The notes under the pieces: model-generated
Databases searched by the model: none
The model's input: the letters and a program-made list of their open reading frames with translations, nothing else
What the model was told of the DNA's origin: nothing
Part shown: positions 1-11,800 of the stretch, piece by piece
Position numbering within the stretch: position 1 is the stretch's first letter
Layout of the letters: every line of letters begins with the position of its first letter
NCBI RefSeq assembly: GCF_000002075.1
Contig: NW_004797476.1
Coordinates: 937,177-1,001,176 of the forward strand
DNA length: 64,000 nucleotides
From: Aplysia californica
Lineage: Eukaryota; Mollusca; Gastropoda; Aplysiida; Aplysiidae
Reading direction: 5' to 3'
Position numbers and translations under genes: made by a program

Positions 1-9
1 ACACACAGT

Positions 10-40
<31 letters not shown>

Positions 41-46
41 GCGCGA
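1..46. repeat. CA then GC dinucleotide microsatellite
   Basis: A run of CA units passes into CG/GC units. It is simple sequence at the window edge and its left boundary is not visible. Confidence 0.9.
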
Positions 47-329
47 GCCATTCGAAAAACAGGAGGCGATACATCCGATCACCACAGCTCAACTGAAATA
101 GCCCACACGATGTACCGGAGACACGAGCTCCCGAATCCCACTGTATAAATGAGAATCAAGGAGCTTAGAACTTCATTTCTATTAATTACTTCTCCTTGGC
201 ATGAATGCAGTGTGAAGATTTAGTAGTCAAGTCGTTCACTAATTGACACCACCCCATATACCTTAGAATTAAGATAGGATAAGATACATCTTCATTGTCC
301 AGATCCTTGCACATAAGTTTCACCACGTA

Positions 330-432
330 CACACACACACACACACACACATACACACAGCGCGTGCGCACACGCACACACGCACCCACACACACACACA
401 CACACACACGAACATGCACACACACACACGTA
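330..432. repeat. CA/GC-rich microsatellite
   Basis: Imperfect (CA)n with CGCACA interruptions. The cysteine/valine-rich reading frame over it is a translation artefact. Confidence 0.9.
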
Positions 433-1218
433 GGCTTACATTCACATGCTATTATATAAATGAACAATAATATAAACAATATTAAGCTAGATCAGACTCA
501 ATGTTACTCTGGTGCATGCTCCAAGATCGTATGAATTAATATTATGAATGCTTGTAACTCTACCTTTTAAAACTTTTATAACCTCGTACCTCACTCCCTT
601 CTCCCTGACCCCACTCGATCTCCACCTCCGTTTCCTTCTCCTGTAGCCTGTAACCCATATATTCCGTACGTCGTGATTTACTATATCCATACGACGTGGG
701 GAACACTGTGCCACAACTTTCCGAAGAGGAAATGAGGAAATTTACTGGTTAAACCGATCCGCACGCTTTGCATAGTAGTCTGTCAAAATGATTTTGAGAA
801 ATACTGAAAGTTTCAAAGAGATCTTGGTACATTTACTTGAAGTATTCTAAATTAATGTGAAGAATACAATCCCGGGGTACAAAATGACCCAGGGCGTACG
901 GATAGGGTTACGTGAATAATCAGGCTTTACGATGATACGTGCGTTATCAGTTCAGGCAAAGTGTGAAAGCAGGATGTGAAGAAAAGTTTATTGCCTTTTG
1001 GCTTGACTAAAACACGTTCTATTACATATTTTTTACTTAGAAATGGAACGGGTTATTAGGTAGTCTAAACAGATTGGTTATATTAGATATATCTGTGGAG
1101 GAATTTCACGAGCGGTTATTAATTATGGATCGAGTGCTTTTAGACGGAGAACATTGCACAATGGGTCACCTATCCTATAAGAGTAGCATAGCCTATATTA
1201 AGCCTACGGTATATTAAA

Positions 1219-1220
<2 letters not shown>

Positions 1221-1262
<42 letters not shown>

Positions 1263-1265
1263 ACA

Positions 1266-1362
<97 letters not shown>
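1221..1362. repeat. Compound (CA)n-(CT)n-(CA)n microsatellite
   Basis: About 140 bases of pure dinucleotide sequence: CA, then CT, then CA. It is probably highly variable in length. Confidence 0.95.
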
Positions 1363-1364
<2 letters not shown>

Positions 1365-1568
1365 AGATTAACTCTTTTTAGTATACGGAAGGCTAATCCA
1401 CTTTTCAAAATCAAAGCAGCTAATTTTGTCATCCGTTTATTTTTTCAGCATCACAGTTCCCTAGATATATAGGGCTATCGCCCTGTTCCCTTTTGATCTG
1501 CATGCACAAAATAAAAACCAAACTGAGAAGTAATGAATGGTGATTGATAATCTTTGCAATATGCAGTT

Positions 1569-2365
1569 CCCATTGCACCCAAGCTACGAGATCTAGACAA
1601 TAGATTTAAGTTGCTACGGGTAAATCGAGTGCAGAGTCGCAGTCGGACTGTTTTCTCTGCTGTTTCTTCCTCTTTCTTTCTTACTAACTGACTATTCATT
1701 ACACCATCTGGCGTTTAGGGCAGCATCAAAAGGATCTCTGTCTGTTTTTGGGCCATCTTGGTCAACGTCCCCAACGAATGGTTCCAGGACTTCATTTCAG
1801 ACTCTACTGTGCGTCTCCAGGAATAGATATAAGGGTTTCTCCAGTTGCTGTTCTCAGCCTGTCGGATCCTGTCTGGTGACTTTCACTTATGCCCACAATG
1901 TGCAATCCATATCTCTTCATCTCTGCCGTTACTTGTGCCAACTTACCAGTTTCGTACATTGTCCTTACATTCCACAGTCCTATGATAACTTTTGTCTTTG
2001 CGGTGTTCAGGTCCTCCATCTTCCTGCAAACAGCTTCCTTGCGCTTTCACTGCCAGCATTGATACGAATCCCAAGAGACTCTGAAGGTCCGTTACACACA
2101 AAAATATGGTATATCTTAGTTGCTGTTTCCGTAACATATGATTTTTACCAGTCTGGGTCGTTAGCCCTGAGCTGAACCTCCAAAACATGGAACATTTTAA
2201 GTAAAATCTACGCGAAATTTCATGTTGATAGCTTAAATAGTTCTAAGGGCATGCGCTTCTAAAGTTAGTATGTCGAGTTCAGACCCCCCCCCCCCTTTTC
2301 CGGCTCCCGGCAAGCCAGGTGGACACGTGTAGGCTACTGCAGCCACGCCGGGTGAATTGGGTTAA
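1569..2365 (+). mobile_element. piggyBac-like element copy, interrupted by LINE sequence
   Basis: Its left part (about 1569-1690) and right part (about 2190-2361) match the continuous element at 60619-61321. Shared landmarks are the CATTGCACCC left end, the GAGTCGCAGTCGGAC block, the GAACATTTTAAGTAAA block and the GGTGAATTGGGTTAA right end. The right edge keeps a TTAA, the target site used by piggyBac transposons, while the left TTAA has decayed. The centre is occupied by unrelated sequence that includes a LINE endonuclease piece. No intact transposase is visible. Confidence 0.6.
1800..2185 (-). mobile_element. LINE endonuclease-domain fragment
   Basis: Minus-strand translation at 2019-1804 reads like the start of the APE-type endonuclease of a non-LTR retrotransposon, with GLWNVRTMYETGKLAQ and the catalytic-loop motif GISESHQ. 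It is closely related in wording to the larger relic at 5.1-7.2 kb (NVRTMYEAGK-type start). Only about 70 residues remain in frame. It sits inside the piggyBac-like copy, so it inserted later or was captured. Confidence 0.7.
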
Positions 2366-2505
2366 TGAAGACAAGATTTTCAGGTTTTTCGTGGATTTTT
2401 GTTACATAATTATGAACAATTACAGCAGAATTTTAACATCATTTGAGCCAGCTGAACTGGAGAAAAGGTAAATTTAATAGTTTTAGTTGATCATTACTAT
2501 AATTA

Positions 2506-2596
<91 letters not shown>
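2506..2596. repeat. (ACT)n trinucleotide microsatellite
   Basis: About thirty uninterrupted ACT/CTA units. Confidence 0.97.
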
Positions 2597-3073
2597 GACG
2601 CTAGACCTATTTATAAACCTGTACTACCACTACATGTACTACTTATACGTACTAGATTTAACTATATAATAGCAAGTTCCAGTTTCCGAAACTACTAATG
2701 TATAAATTGGCCCGTTGGAGTCGAGCCTCACAGCTGTGTGAAGTTTTTGACCTAAAAAAACGGTAACTTTAAGCTAAAAGTAAATTTGTATGAAAGCTCC
2801 TAGAAAAAAAAGTTGACCAGAATCTAGGCCTGATGACACTTTTTTTTTTTATAGCGTCGATAAGCTCAAATTCCAGCTGGACACTTGGGCACACTTACCG
2901 TTCGTACATTAGTCACAACAATAAATACCACAATGTATAGGTACATTGCATACCAGACAATGACAAGCCAGCTGCTATATAACGTCAAATAACTAGTCTA
3001 GGCGGCTAGGCTACCGCCAACTAGGCTAATGATACTAGCATAATATCAGAAAGGACAAAGCTGATATTATTAC

Positions 3074-3357
3074 CAAAGATCGGACATAACAAGATAGTTC
3101 ACTCAGCTAAAGAAGTGTCCGCGGAACCGCGCATTGGTTCAGATGGCGTTGGTTCGATACTCTTTTTCGTTCTCCTGAATAATAGGAATAGCACAGTTCG
3201 TTGGTTTCGCTTTTATTATTTTTCACAAAAGTAGGCCTAGGGTAACTCTGTTCGCAAAGTCCGCACTTTTTCAAAGAGGACGCCACCGAATTTTGAGGAC
3301 ACTTTTTCAAATTCGCTCAAAGAGAGGAGTGGACTATCTTGTTATACACGATCTTTG
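3074..3357. mobile_element. MITE-like element with 30-bp terminal inverted repeats
   Basis: The left end (from CAAAGATCGGACATAACAAG) and the reverse complement of the right end (CAAAGATCGTGTATAACAAG) match at about 26 of 30 positions, running on through AAGATAGTYCACTC. A second inverted pair, AAGTGTCC, lies just inside. The interior codes for nothing recognisable. I could not settle a target duplication. Likely a short non-autonomous DNA transposon. Confidence 0.65.
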
Positions 3358-3359
3358 TT

Positions 3360-4080
3360 GTTAGTTGTTACCAGAGAGTTTATAGTGTTGTTACCACAAT
3401 TAATTGTTTTTTGGTATCGATACTAACTCCAAAAAGGAAAAGCGTCGGTTATCCCGACCCTCCCACCTCCCTCATCCGCTGTCGTCCTGTCAAATCCTCG
3501 CCGGCAGGCCAGGCAAGCGCATGAAGTATCAAGGCGAAACTCTCTCAACCTTGCAGCAACGACCGTGCCGTTGATAGACGATTGTGAATGGGGTGTAACC
3601 ATTCACAAGCTTGCATAGATAGTTGAAAGGCCAGTGTTAGCCTACTACAGTTGGGCAAGTAGATCTACTGAGTAAGGGCTTCTGCAGCAGATTGAATTTG
3701 CAAGGTAAGCTTATTGTTTCAAACCACTCCGACTGCGTCTGCTAGATCTATCTAGATATCTAGATCTACATACATATAATCTATACTCTAGACTCTAGAT
3801 CTAATATCTAGATTTAAGGGTAAGCTTGAATAATACCGGACCAGGGGACTGACTTTTGGCCTATGTGTCAACCTTAGGAATTCATGATTTTCCCCAGTTT
3901 TTAATAGATCTCTTAGTCTCAATGGAGAATCTCGGACCGGTAGATCTATTCTTTAAAAATGTGTCAGGGGGTAGACCCCCTGAACCCCCCACCCCCTAAA
4001 AGTGCTCAGTTTCCCCCAGCACCAAAGCCTGCAAGGTGTATCCATACTGATTGTTCCGGTAGCTGTTTGATGATTATGGC
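3360..4080. other. Non-coding stretch rich in AGATCT/TCTAGA palindromes
   Basis: No gene is seen. 3740-3820 is dense in TCTAGATCTA-type palindromes. A 10-bp perfect hairpin (TTGTGAATGG, 3582-3591, with CCATTCACAA, 3599-3608) and an 8-bp hairpin (TCAGGGGG TAGA CCCCCTGA near 3964-3983) are present, of unknown meaning. Confidence 0.6.
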
Positions 4081-4084
4081 GACG

Positions 4085-4690
4085 TTTTTCCTTTCCAGAT
4101 AATCATTCCTTTCTTCCTTCTCCCCTCTCTATCCCCATTTCCCGCATCCTAATGATTGTGTGGTGTTCTGCTGTCTCCCTGTCTTCTTCATCCCGCAACT
4201 TTTTCTCCAGGATCGTCAGCACTTCTCCTTTGTCAAATTTCACCTCACCATCAACCACGCCACTGCCTGCCAGCCTAGTATCAGCCTCCTCATTGCCTTT
4301 CACTCCAGAGTGCCTAGGACAGAATATCCCTGTGATGCGACTCTAATTTAAGTGACGAGTGTTGTATTGGGTTCATCCATTCACTCCGAAGAAGCCCTTT
4401 CTCAACCCTTCATAAGATGCTCTGAGGATCTGTGACAATGATGAGATAGGTAGCTGTTCTTGGTCTTGTATTTTGAAGCCAGCCAAGTGCTCTTGTTACG
4501 GCCTCAATCTCCCTTTTCATGCGTGAAGTTGCTCTTTCTATGGCCCCTGACATGCTATGAACCTTTTTGTTCCCACTATACTATACACCATAAAACCCCA
4601 TTCAGTTCTCTCACCCCTCCTGGCCGATCTATTCGTATAGATGATCACTGGGTCCTCTGGCTTGGAATGCTCCTCAATTAACTGTCCTAT
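4085..4690 (-). mobile_element. LINE RNase H-domain relic
   Basis: Minus-strand translation near 4650 gives PVIIYTNRSARRG, matching the start of RNase HI domains of non-LTR retrotransposons (normally IYTDGS), followed downstream by GNEEADTRLAGSG, the usual end of that domain (GNEEAD-LA). The catalytic Asp of TDGS is Asn here and several stops intervene, so it is dead. RNase H is typical of the I and related LINE groups, so this need not be the same element as the neighbouring endonuclease-RT relic. Confidence 0.7.
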
Positions 4691-5079
4691 GTCATTGTCG
4701 TTAATGACAGCAGCACATTCCCGTCTTTCACGACCCTAGATCTAGATTCTACACTCTCAAGACAAGAGACCAAGTAACGAACATTCTGTCTGAATGAAAA
4801 ACTTTGGTAGTGACAGGATGAAAGTCTTCATAAATATAGATCTAGGCCTAACATGAACAGTACGTAGATCTAGACCCTATGGTAATTTGCTGGTGATTGA
4901 ATGCATAGGCCTTTTTACCCTAAAGAGAACTTAAAATCATACTTAATGAATGGATGCATGATAGACTGTATAGTGAAATCATGTCTAATAGGCCTACATG
5001 AAGCTACAGCAAGCACCTAGCACCCCTGATTGGCCCAAATATAGATGACAAGAAATAAATGCTGTCTGTGCTTTTCCAA

Positions 5080-7160
5080 TGCGGGACTATATTTCAGTGC
5101 CTGTTCCTCTCTCTGTGTCAATTATGCTCCCTAGACAGCAGAAGGATTTGACGTCTTCTTGTGCATTTCCTTGTACTGTGACCTGCTCCTTTCGTAGTGC
5201 ATCTATCCTTAGGACTTTTGACTTTCCGGGGTGGATCCTCAATCCAAAAGTACAGACTCTGATAGGCTGTTTAAAATTGTTGTCTTTGCTTGCATCTGTT
5301 CCTGAGTGTGTGACAGAAGCGCCAAGTTATCTGCAAAATCCAGATCATCCAACTATGTCCATGGGGTCCACTGTATGCCATTTATATGTCCTCTGGTGGT
5401 TTCCTTCATCAGCCAGTCGATTGCTAAAATAAAGAGGAAAGGTGATAGTAAACATCCCTGTCTCACGCCAGTCTTGATGTAAAAGCTGTCAGTGAGCTGG
5501 CCATCATGTATAACCCTGCAACTTGTCATTTCGTACATGCTCCAGATGAGGTTATTTGTTTTTCACTCTTGGTCCTTTACTGTTACTTCTGGTTTCCCAT
5601 ATTTTCCAGAAAGAATCTTCGTAGTCTGGTAAAGGATTCACATGTTCCTTCCTGCTGCTGCCTCCTCTGCCCTCACCGCAAGCCTGTTCATGAATTCCCC
5701 CTTGTCTTTTCTCAGTTATCTCTTTACATCTTAAGCTCTTTTCCTGTACTGCTCCAATGCGTTCGCTTTTGATCCCGTTGTTCTACTTGCATTTGTCTCT
5801 GCTTTCAATTGTCTTCTAATGCTAATCAAATTCAATGACTGTTGGCTAATCCATTCCTTATGCTCCAATTTCTTCTCGCCGAGTATTTCTTGACATGTTG
5901 AAGTAAAGACTTCTTTGACCTTGGTCCAGTGCATCTCCACCTCCATGTCCTCCTCACCAAGATCCACCAAGGGTTGAAATCTGTTCCTCAACTGTAGTTG
6001 AAACTCCTGTTTCATGTGTCGGTCTGAAAGACTTACTTGGAACTTCATTCTTTTGATTCCTGTTCTGGTTCCGTGCTTTTTGAGATGTAGCTTGAGTTTT
6101 GCTAAAAGCAGATGATGATCCGATCCAACGTCTGCCCCTCTCTGTACTTTGACATCTTCCAGTGTACGTCTGAACCTACGAGAGATACAAAAATGATCGA
6201 TCTGGTTGTGTGTCACTCCCTCCGGTGATACACAAGTAGCCTTGTGGAATCGTTATGTGGGGAAAAACAGCCTCCGATGACAAGACTGTTGAAAGCACAG
6301 ATATTTGCAAATCGCTTTCTGTTTTCATTCATTTGTCCCAGGCCATGTTGTCCCATGATTCCCTCGTTCCCTACGTTGTCCTGACCAATCTTGGCGTTAG
6401 TTTCTCCCATTATGATGTTGACATCCTTCCTTGGCAGTTTGTCGATGACCCCCTGGAGCCAGCTGTAAAAAGCATCCTTGTCTTCATCCAAAGCATCATT
6501 TGTAGGGGCGAAGATCTGAATTATGTTCATGTTGATGCTCTTACTCCTGGTAGTGAAAGAAGCCATGATGATCCTCTCCCCCTGTGGTTCCCATCAGTGA
6601 CTTCTGTGCATACTTACTCAAAATAATTCCAACTCCCTCGGCATGGTGCTTGTCTTCCCTCCCAGAGTACAATATTTGTTCCCCCGAGCTGAGCTGCTTC
6701 TGTCCAGACTGTATCCAATGGGTTTTGCTGACTCCTAGTATGTGCAACCTGTATCTTTTCATCTCTTGTACCTCTTGAGAACTCTTTCCTGCTTCATACA
6801 TGGTGCGAACATTCTACGACGCAATCTGGAGAGACTTGTTCGACAGAGCAGGTTTCGGGTCAGAAGAGTCCTTTCGGCTGTCTGCTGTCCTTCATTGTTC
6901 CTGCTGATACAGAAGCTCCTCCGTCTCCCAAGATGGAAAAATTATAAGGCGTGTTTGTTCGTGTTTCTATAACTTTCCTTTTTTACTGGGAAGGGTAGTT
7001 GACCCTCCGCAAACTGGCACTTTTCGGGTGGCCAGATCGATGCATCTGTAGTTGCCTCTTACGACACGCAGTATCACGGCAGCGGTATTCTTTAGTGACC
7101 CCACCTGCTGGGGTGACACACACATTAGTAACTCAAGATCTGAATTATGCTGTATAGTTG
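5080..7160 (-). mobile_element. Decayed non-LTR retrotransposon (endonuclease and RT pieces)
   Basis: Read on the minus strand, 6801-5731 is an APE-type endonuclease in several broken frames (MYEAGKSSQEVQEMKRY, ILGVSKTHW, NAKIGQDN, and GSDHHLLLAKLKL as the terminal SDH motif). 5538-5270 is the reverse-transcriptase palm: GVRQGCLLSPFLFILAIDWL, then LDFADNLALLSHT as the catalytic box. Catalytic changes are visible: SETHW reads SKTHW and FADD reads FADN. Between 5731 and 5538 most of the RT fingers are missing. The wording matches the group often annotated as craniofacial development protein 2-like (RTE-type), which I infer from memory. The upstream part (7160-6960) reads as the usual 5' leader frame. 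Confidence 0.8.
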
Positions 7161-7844
7161 CAGAAAGCAGGTCATTCCTCTTCATAAATCATGAGGGTGT
7201 TGGTTACTGGGTCTCAAGGGAAAGTGTGTCATGAACTTTCACTCGCTTATCAGGGTTTGAATGAAGAGCACAAGAAAATCCTTTCTCTTTACAGTTTTCA
7301 GGAGTTTATTTTCTTTACCATTTTTTTTTACATTTTATGTTAGCCCTAGAGACATATAAGTGGCCCTTCACTAGTGGTGGATGGGGACTCTGAAAGTCCT
7401 TTAAAACTTTTTAAGGATGAAGCGGACACTTCCAATCGGCAGTAGACCAAATGTATTGGTGTGGCACATTTTGGATCGTCAGAAACGCAAGTTTGCTTAA
7501 TATATTTCCAAGTGTGCATACTGTTGCCTGCCTTTTAAAGTTTCAGAGAAAGAAAATAGAATTTAAAAATCTGCTGCACAAATTTAAGAAGATATATACT
7601 TCAAACAGTGCGCCTTCAAACATTGTTGTGTGACTAGAATGCGCATCCTCAAAGGGTTATTAATGAACACATTTAGAGCATCTCACCGTTCAACAGCGAG
7701 CTTTAAGCGCTCTGCAGTCTATATTATTACTCCAGCAGACCCTAGAACACTCGGGAACGTCAGATCTGGGTTTTTTAGGAAGGGAACAGTGCAAGCAGAC
7801 GATTAGATTAATGAAGCACTCAAAATGTAAGGATCATTAGCCGT

Positions 7845-7965
7845 CTACAGCCGTGTACCCATTCACACATGGGTGAAGTGAGGAAAATTCATGTAAAGTG
7901 CCTCAATCAAGGACACTGTGTTCAGCCCCTCATGGAGTTCGAATCATAAGACAAGATCACCAATG
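7845..7965 (-). mobile_element. SINE fragment with GTGTCCTTG...GGCACTTTACATGAA core
   Basis: Minus strand: ATTCGAACTCC (B-box-like), then GTGTCCTTGATTGAGGCACT, then TTACATGAA, ending with CCATGTGTGAATGGGTAC. The same core recurs on the plus strand at 23.78-23.9 kb. It resembles a widely scattered tRNA-related SINE type of marine invertebrates (inference). Confidence 0.5.
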
Positions 7966-8133
7966 CCCCTTTAACTAATGAGTTTTCGATCTAGATTTGA
8001 GGATACAGGGCTGGAGTAGGTGTCTAGATCTAGCAGATCACCTGAGACCGGAGAAGGGTTTAAAAAAATTGTGCAAGCAGTTGTAGATCTAGAGGTCTAT
8101 TAGAGGTAGCTTATATTTCCAGTAGTTACTGTA

Positions 8134-8252
8134 GTGTGTGTGTGCGTGCGTGTGTGCGTGCGTGTGTGCGTGCGTGTGTGCGTGCGTGTGTGCGTGCGTG
8201 CGTGCATGCGTGTGTGCATGCGTGTGTTTCTATGTGTGTGTGTGTGTATGTT
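8134..8252. repeat. (GT)n/(GTGC)n microsatellite
   Basis: Alternating GTGTGTGC and GTGCGTGC units. Confidence 0.93.
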
Positions 8253-8518
8253 TCGGTGTACACGGTGGGTAGCTATAGACTCAGTTGAAATAGAAAGCTC
8301 CTACTTGTTTTTTCCTGTATAAATGTATACTTTTAATACTTTCCACTAAATATCTAATCAGACTGACTCTGGGACTCTTTCTGAATAAGATTGTTTATTG
8401 GTATATTATTTAGAAGTTAAGTATATCAAAACATTGCTCAAATTTAATGATTAAAAATTTATTTTTTTTGGTCACTCCAGTTTTGCTGAAAAGGTTTATC
8501 AAATTAAAAGGCGCAACC

Positions 8519-8865
8519 ATGTCGGACGACAGACTTGGACAACATCATCATCATCAGCATGATCAGGCTCATCAGACCTTTGAGCCGCCAAAATCATTGT
8601 CTGCCACGTCTCACGTGAAAGACTTTCAGGAGTACCAGCGAATGTACAAGCAGTCGGTGGGAGATCCAGAGGCATTCTGGGGACAAATCGCGGAACAGTT
8701 TCATTGGGAATCTCCACCTGATGGCGCTTTCGTGAATTACAATTTTGACACCCGAAAAGGATCAATTTTCATCAAATGGATGGAAGGGGCCAAAACCAAT
8801 ATTGCTTACAACATGTTGGATAGAAATGTGAAAAATGGCCTAGGGAACAAAATTGCATTTTACTG
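8519..8865 (+). CDS. ACSS2: ACSS2-like coding exon 1 (residues 1-115)
   Basis: Begins [14 protein letters not shown] and carries the family N-terminal domain ([46 protein letters not shown]). The donor GTAAGT at 8866 splits the Trp codon of FYW|EGN; a second GTAAGT eight bases downstream would break the frame. Confidence 0.95.
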
Positions 8866-11800
8866 GTAAGTTGGTAAGTAGAGTACATTGTCTAATGGCT
8901 TATCATAGAGTATGACTAAACTCATCCTCCTAAATGACATTTTTGAGATTAGGAAATTTAAATTAAAGCGAAAGTGTCGAGTGTGCCCTTTTTGACATAT
9001 GTCTCTTCCTTTTTGACACTGACGTCAAGTCTTCATACATGATAGCCATACAATTGTGTTTTATCTCCATCTTATGAGTAACTTAGTTCTCAGCATTTTC
9101 AGCACAATAGTTGTTGCCCATTGTCCAGAATATTGAAGCTTTGGAATCACAATGTAACTACATTTTGAACAACATGTATTTCGTACACTGTCTGTATAAC
9201 TAGTATCAAGTTTAAAACTTTGTCAGAATAATTTCAGACAGGTTTGTTTAAACAACGACCACCTTCCTGTCCTAAACCGCATTTCCTTTCATGGTGAATC
9301 GAAAAAGGGTATGAGTTATGCCAGCACAATCGTCTCTAACTATTAATTTACGTCATTGTGGACAATTTATTTGCTTACTGTCCTGTTAATACATACACCA
9401 TCATTCTTCTCGCGTTGACGGTAACACAAATGTAAATTCACTCTGACAATCACATGCATGTGTACCTGTACTCACCCATATAAGTGCAGACATTACAACA
9501 CAGACACTGCTGACAGCACTCACAACATGGTGCAAACTTGAGACATTTTTGCTCTAACTTCGTGCATACAGAGGGTTTAATAAGAGTTCACGCACTCTAT
9601 TTTCCACAAAATTATTGTGGTACCGGCTGATATTTTCCCTCATATCCCCCCTCCCGACTCGTTGGGAAAATGTTTAATGTCTTTTTTTATTGTTTTAATT
9701 AAAATTTGAGTGAAACAAGGAAAAAAGGAAAGGTTGACCAACTCAACGCTATCTTTTGTTTGTAGGGTTAATACGTAATGACTATGCTTTATGAATGCTG
9801 TATAGGTATATAGACTACTCTCAAAGACAAAGGTAACAGAGTATCATCAGTGATAACATTTCAATAGCTTAAGTAATTTCCTTTTGTTTTCTGAACATAG
9901 GGAAGGCAATGATCCACTTGACCAAGGCAAGATAACATACTCAGAAATGTTGGAAAGTGTCTGCAAGTTTTCAAACGTCTTGAAGAGTTTAGGTAAGGAT
10001 TTTTTCCTGTTAAAATATGTTCCTCTTTTTGGGCTTTTGTGATATTAATGAACTTGTTGAGGTCTGTTTGAGAGTTGTTTTGTCTCAAATTGGTGTAGTA
10101 AACATGTATGCTGGGTTTAGCAGATTGACTATTTCAGTGAGCCACCCGAAGGCATATGTATTTCTGTGATCTCTCTGTCTCTTCCTTTGAACACGATCTT
10201 TTATGTTTGTATGCTTGTGACCCACTATTTCCGGGGTGCCTTGATAGTTGAAGCAGACTTTGTGCTGTTGAAGCTAGAGAGGTTAGCAGAGTAAGCCTGA
10301 TTCTCTGTAAGGACTTCCCTGTTGACATCCATCTCTTGGTGCTCATATGACCTTATGCAGTTGCGAGCGCGTAAAATTTCTACTAAAACTAAACTAAACT
10401 TACATTGATGTTGTTCAGGTATGTAAGTGTGTCCAAGTGGCGGGCCCACAAAGCAGCAGAAAATTAGGTGAATGGTGTGTTGAAATGCCCAAGCTCCCAA
10501 AAGTGAGACTAAAACTGACACTGCTGCATTTGTTCACTCAAATTTAATGAGATACATTCTAGACCTATCGCGTCCAGTTTGGCTGGAAACTATTAGATTT
10601 TAATTTTCAAGACGGACTCAGACAGTTTTGTTTTTATTATTAATTTAGTCAACTCACTGCGGGCATTGTTAATGAAAATGCTCACTCTGGGTTGACATGC
10701 GGGACAGACTGATTGCTTGTGGGTGAGATCTGGCCCATGGGCTGTATTTTGCCCATGCCTGGCATAGATGGCTGATGAGTTGATGGATGTTCTGGTAGGG
10801 TTTCCTCTACATCTCTTTTTATTATGTAATCAGTGTCACATTTGTCTTTTTCTGCTTTTAGAGAAATATTTTATACATATATTTGGCCATGGTCACCCTG
10901 ACTCGTAGGTGGCTGGCTCCTTTGGTTGGCTCCTTCTTTCCCATCAAATACCTGTCTTGTTTATCATTCCTTCTTCTTTTCTCTGTATGTTATTCTCTAC
11001 CAACACCTCTAATCTTTGGTTGTGGGTGGTTGGCGGGTGCTCTGGTGTGATTGACTACTTCTTTCCTTTCAAACATCTATCGTCTTTATCTCCCCTCCTT
11101 CTTTTTTATATAAATGTTTGTTACTCTCTTGTAACACCTCTAATCTTTTGGCGCTCATATGACTTTATGCAGTTGTGAGCACCGTAAAACGTCTACTGAA
11201 ACAACATAATCTTCGGTTACCCCCCGGGATGGTGCTACTGACTGAAGTGTATTTAGGCCATTCCCAAAGGGTGGACATAAGCATGTTCTTATGCTCAGCC
11301 AGCAGAATTGTAAATGGGCTGATCCATCAATGTCATGCTCATAACTGCCTGAACTGCAGCTGGAAACTGCTGCTTTTTCTTTCCTTATCCTTACTATCAT
11401 CATTTTCCTCTACTTCTTTTGTATGTTTATCACACTCTTGTGACCCTCTATTCCCGAGGTGCCTTGATAGTCGAAGCAGACTTTGTGCTGTTGGAGCTAG
11501 AGAGGTGAGTAGAGTAAGCCTGATTCCCTTTAAAGACTTTTCTGTTGACATCCACCCCTTGGCACTCATATGACCTTCTGCAGTTCCGAGCACCATAAAA
11601 AATTACTTTAAAAAAAACAACAACTAATCTTCAGCACTTGCACAACCCATTTGTGTTGCAAGTGCTGTAAAACTCTTACATAAACTAAAACTAAACTCTC
11701 TTTGACTTGCAGTTAACACTACTGCTCAGGCTCATTTGTTTGTCCTTGCAGCCTTGAGTGCTTGTTGACTTTCTGCAAAGAGGCAAGTTGAGAGGACGGT

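Larger units (their letters stand above)
7170..8440. other. Region upstream of the ACSS2-like gene
   Basis: No coding sequence recognised. Any promoter and 5' non-coding exon of the acetyl-CoA synthetase gene should lie here or further upstream, but I cannot place a start site. It contains a SINE fragment at about 7.85 kb and a GT microsatellite at about 8.1-8.25 kb. Confidence 0.5.

Noticed and set aside
186-479. Cys/Val-rich frames over CA repeats (also 1170-1358 and 8134-8322)
   Set aside because: They are translations of microsatellites.
5079-5432. 117-codon plus-strand frame
   Set aside because: Antisense of the LINE RT relic.
4085-7160. One continuous LINE from endonuclease to RNase H
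   Set aside because: Only about 380 bases separate the RT and RNase H pieces, and the endonuclease resembles an RTE-type element, which usually lacks RNase H. Kept as two relics.
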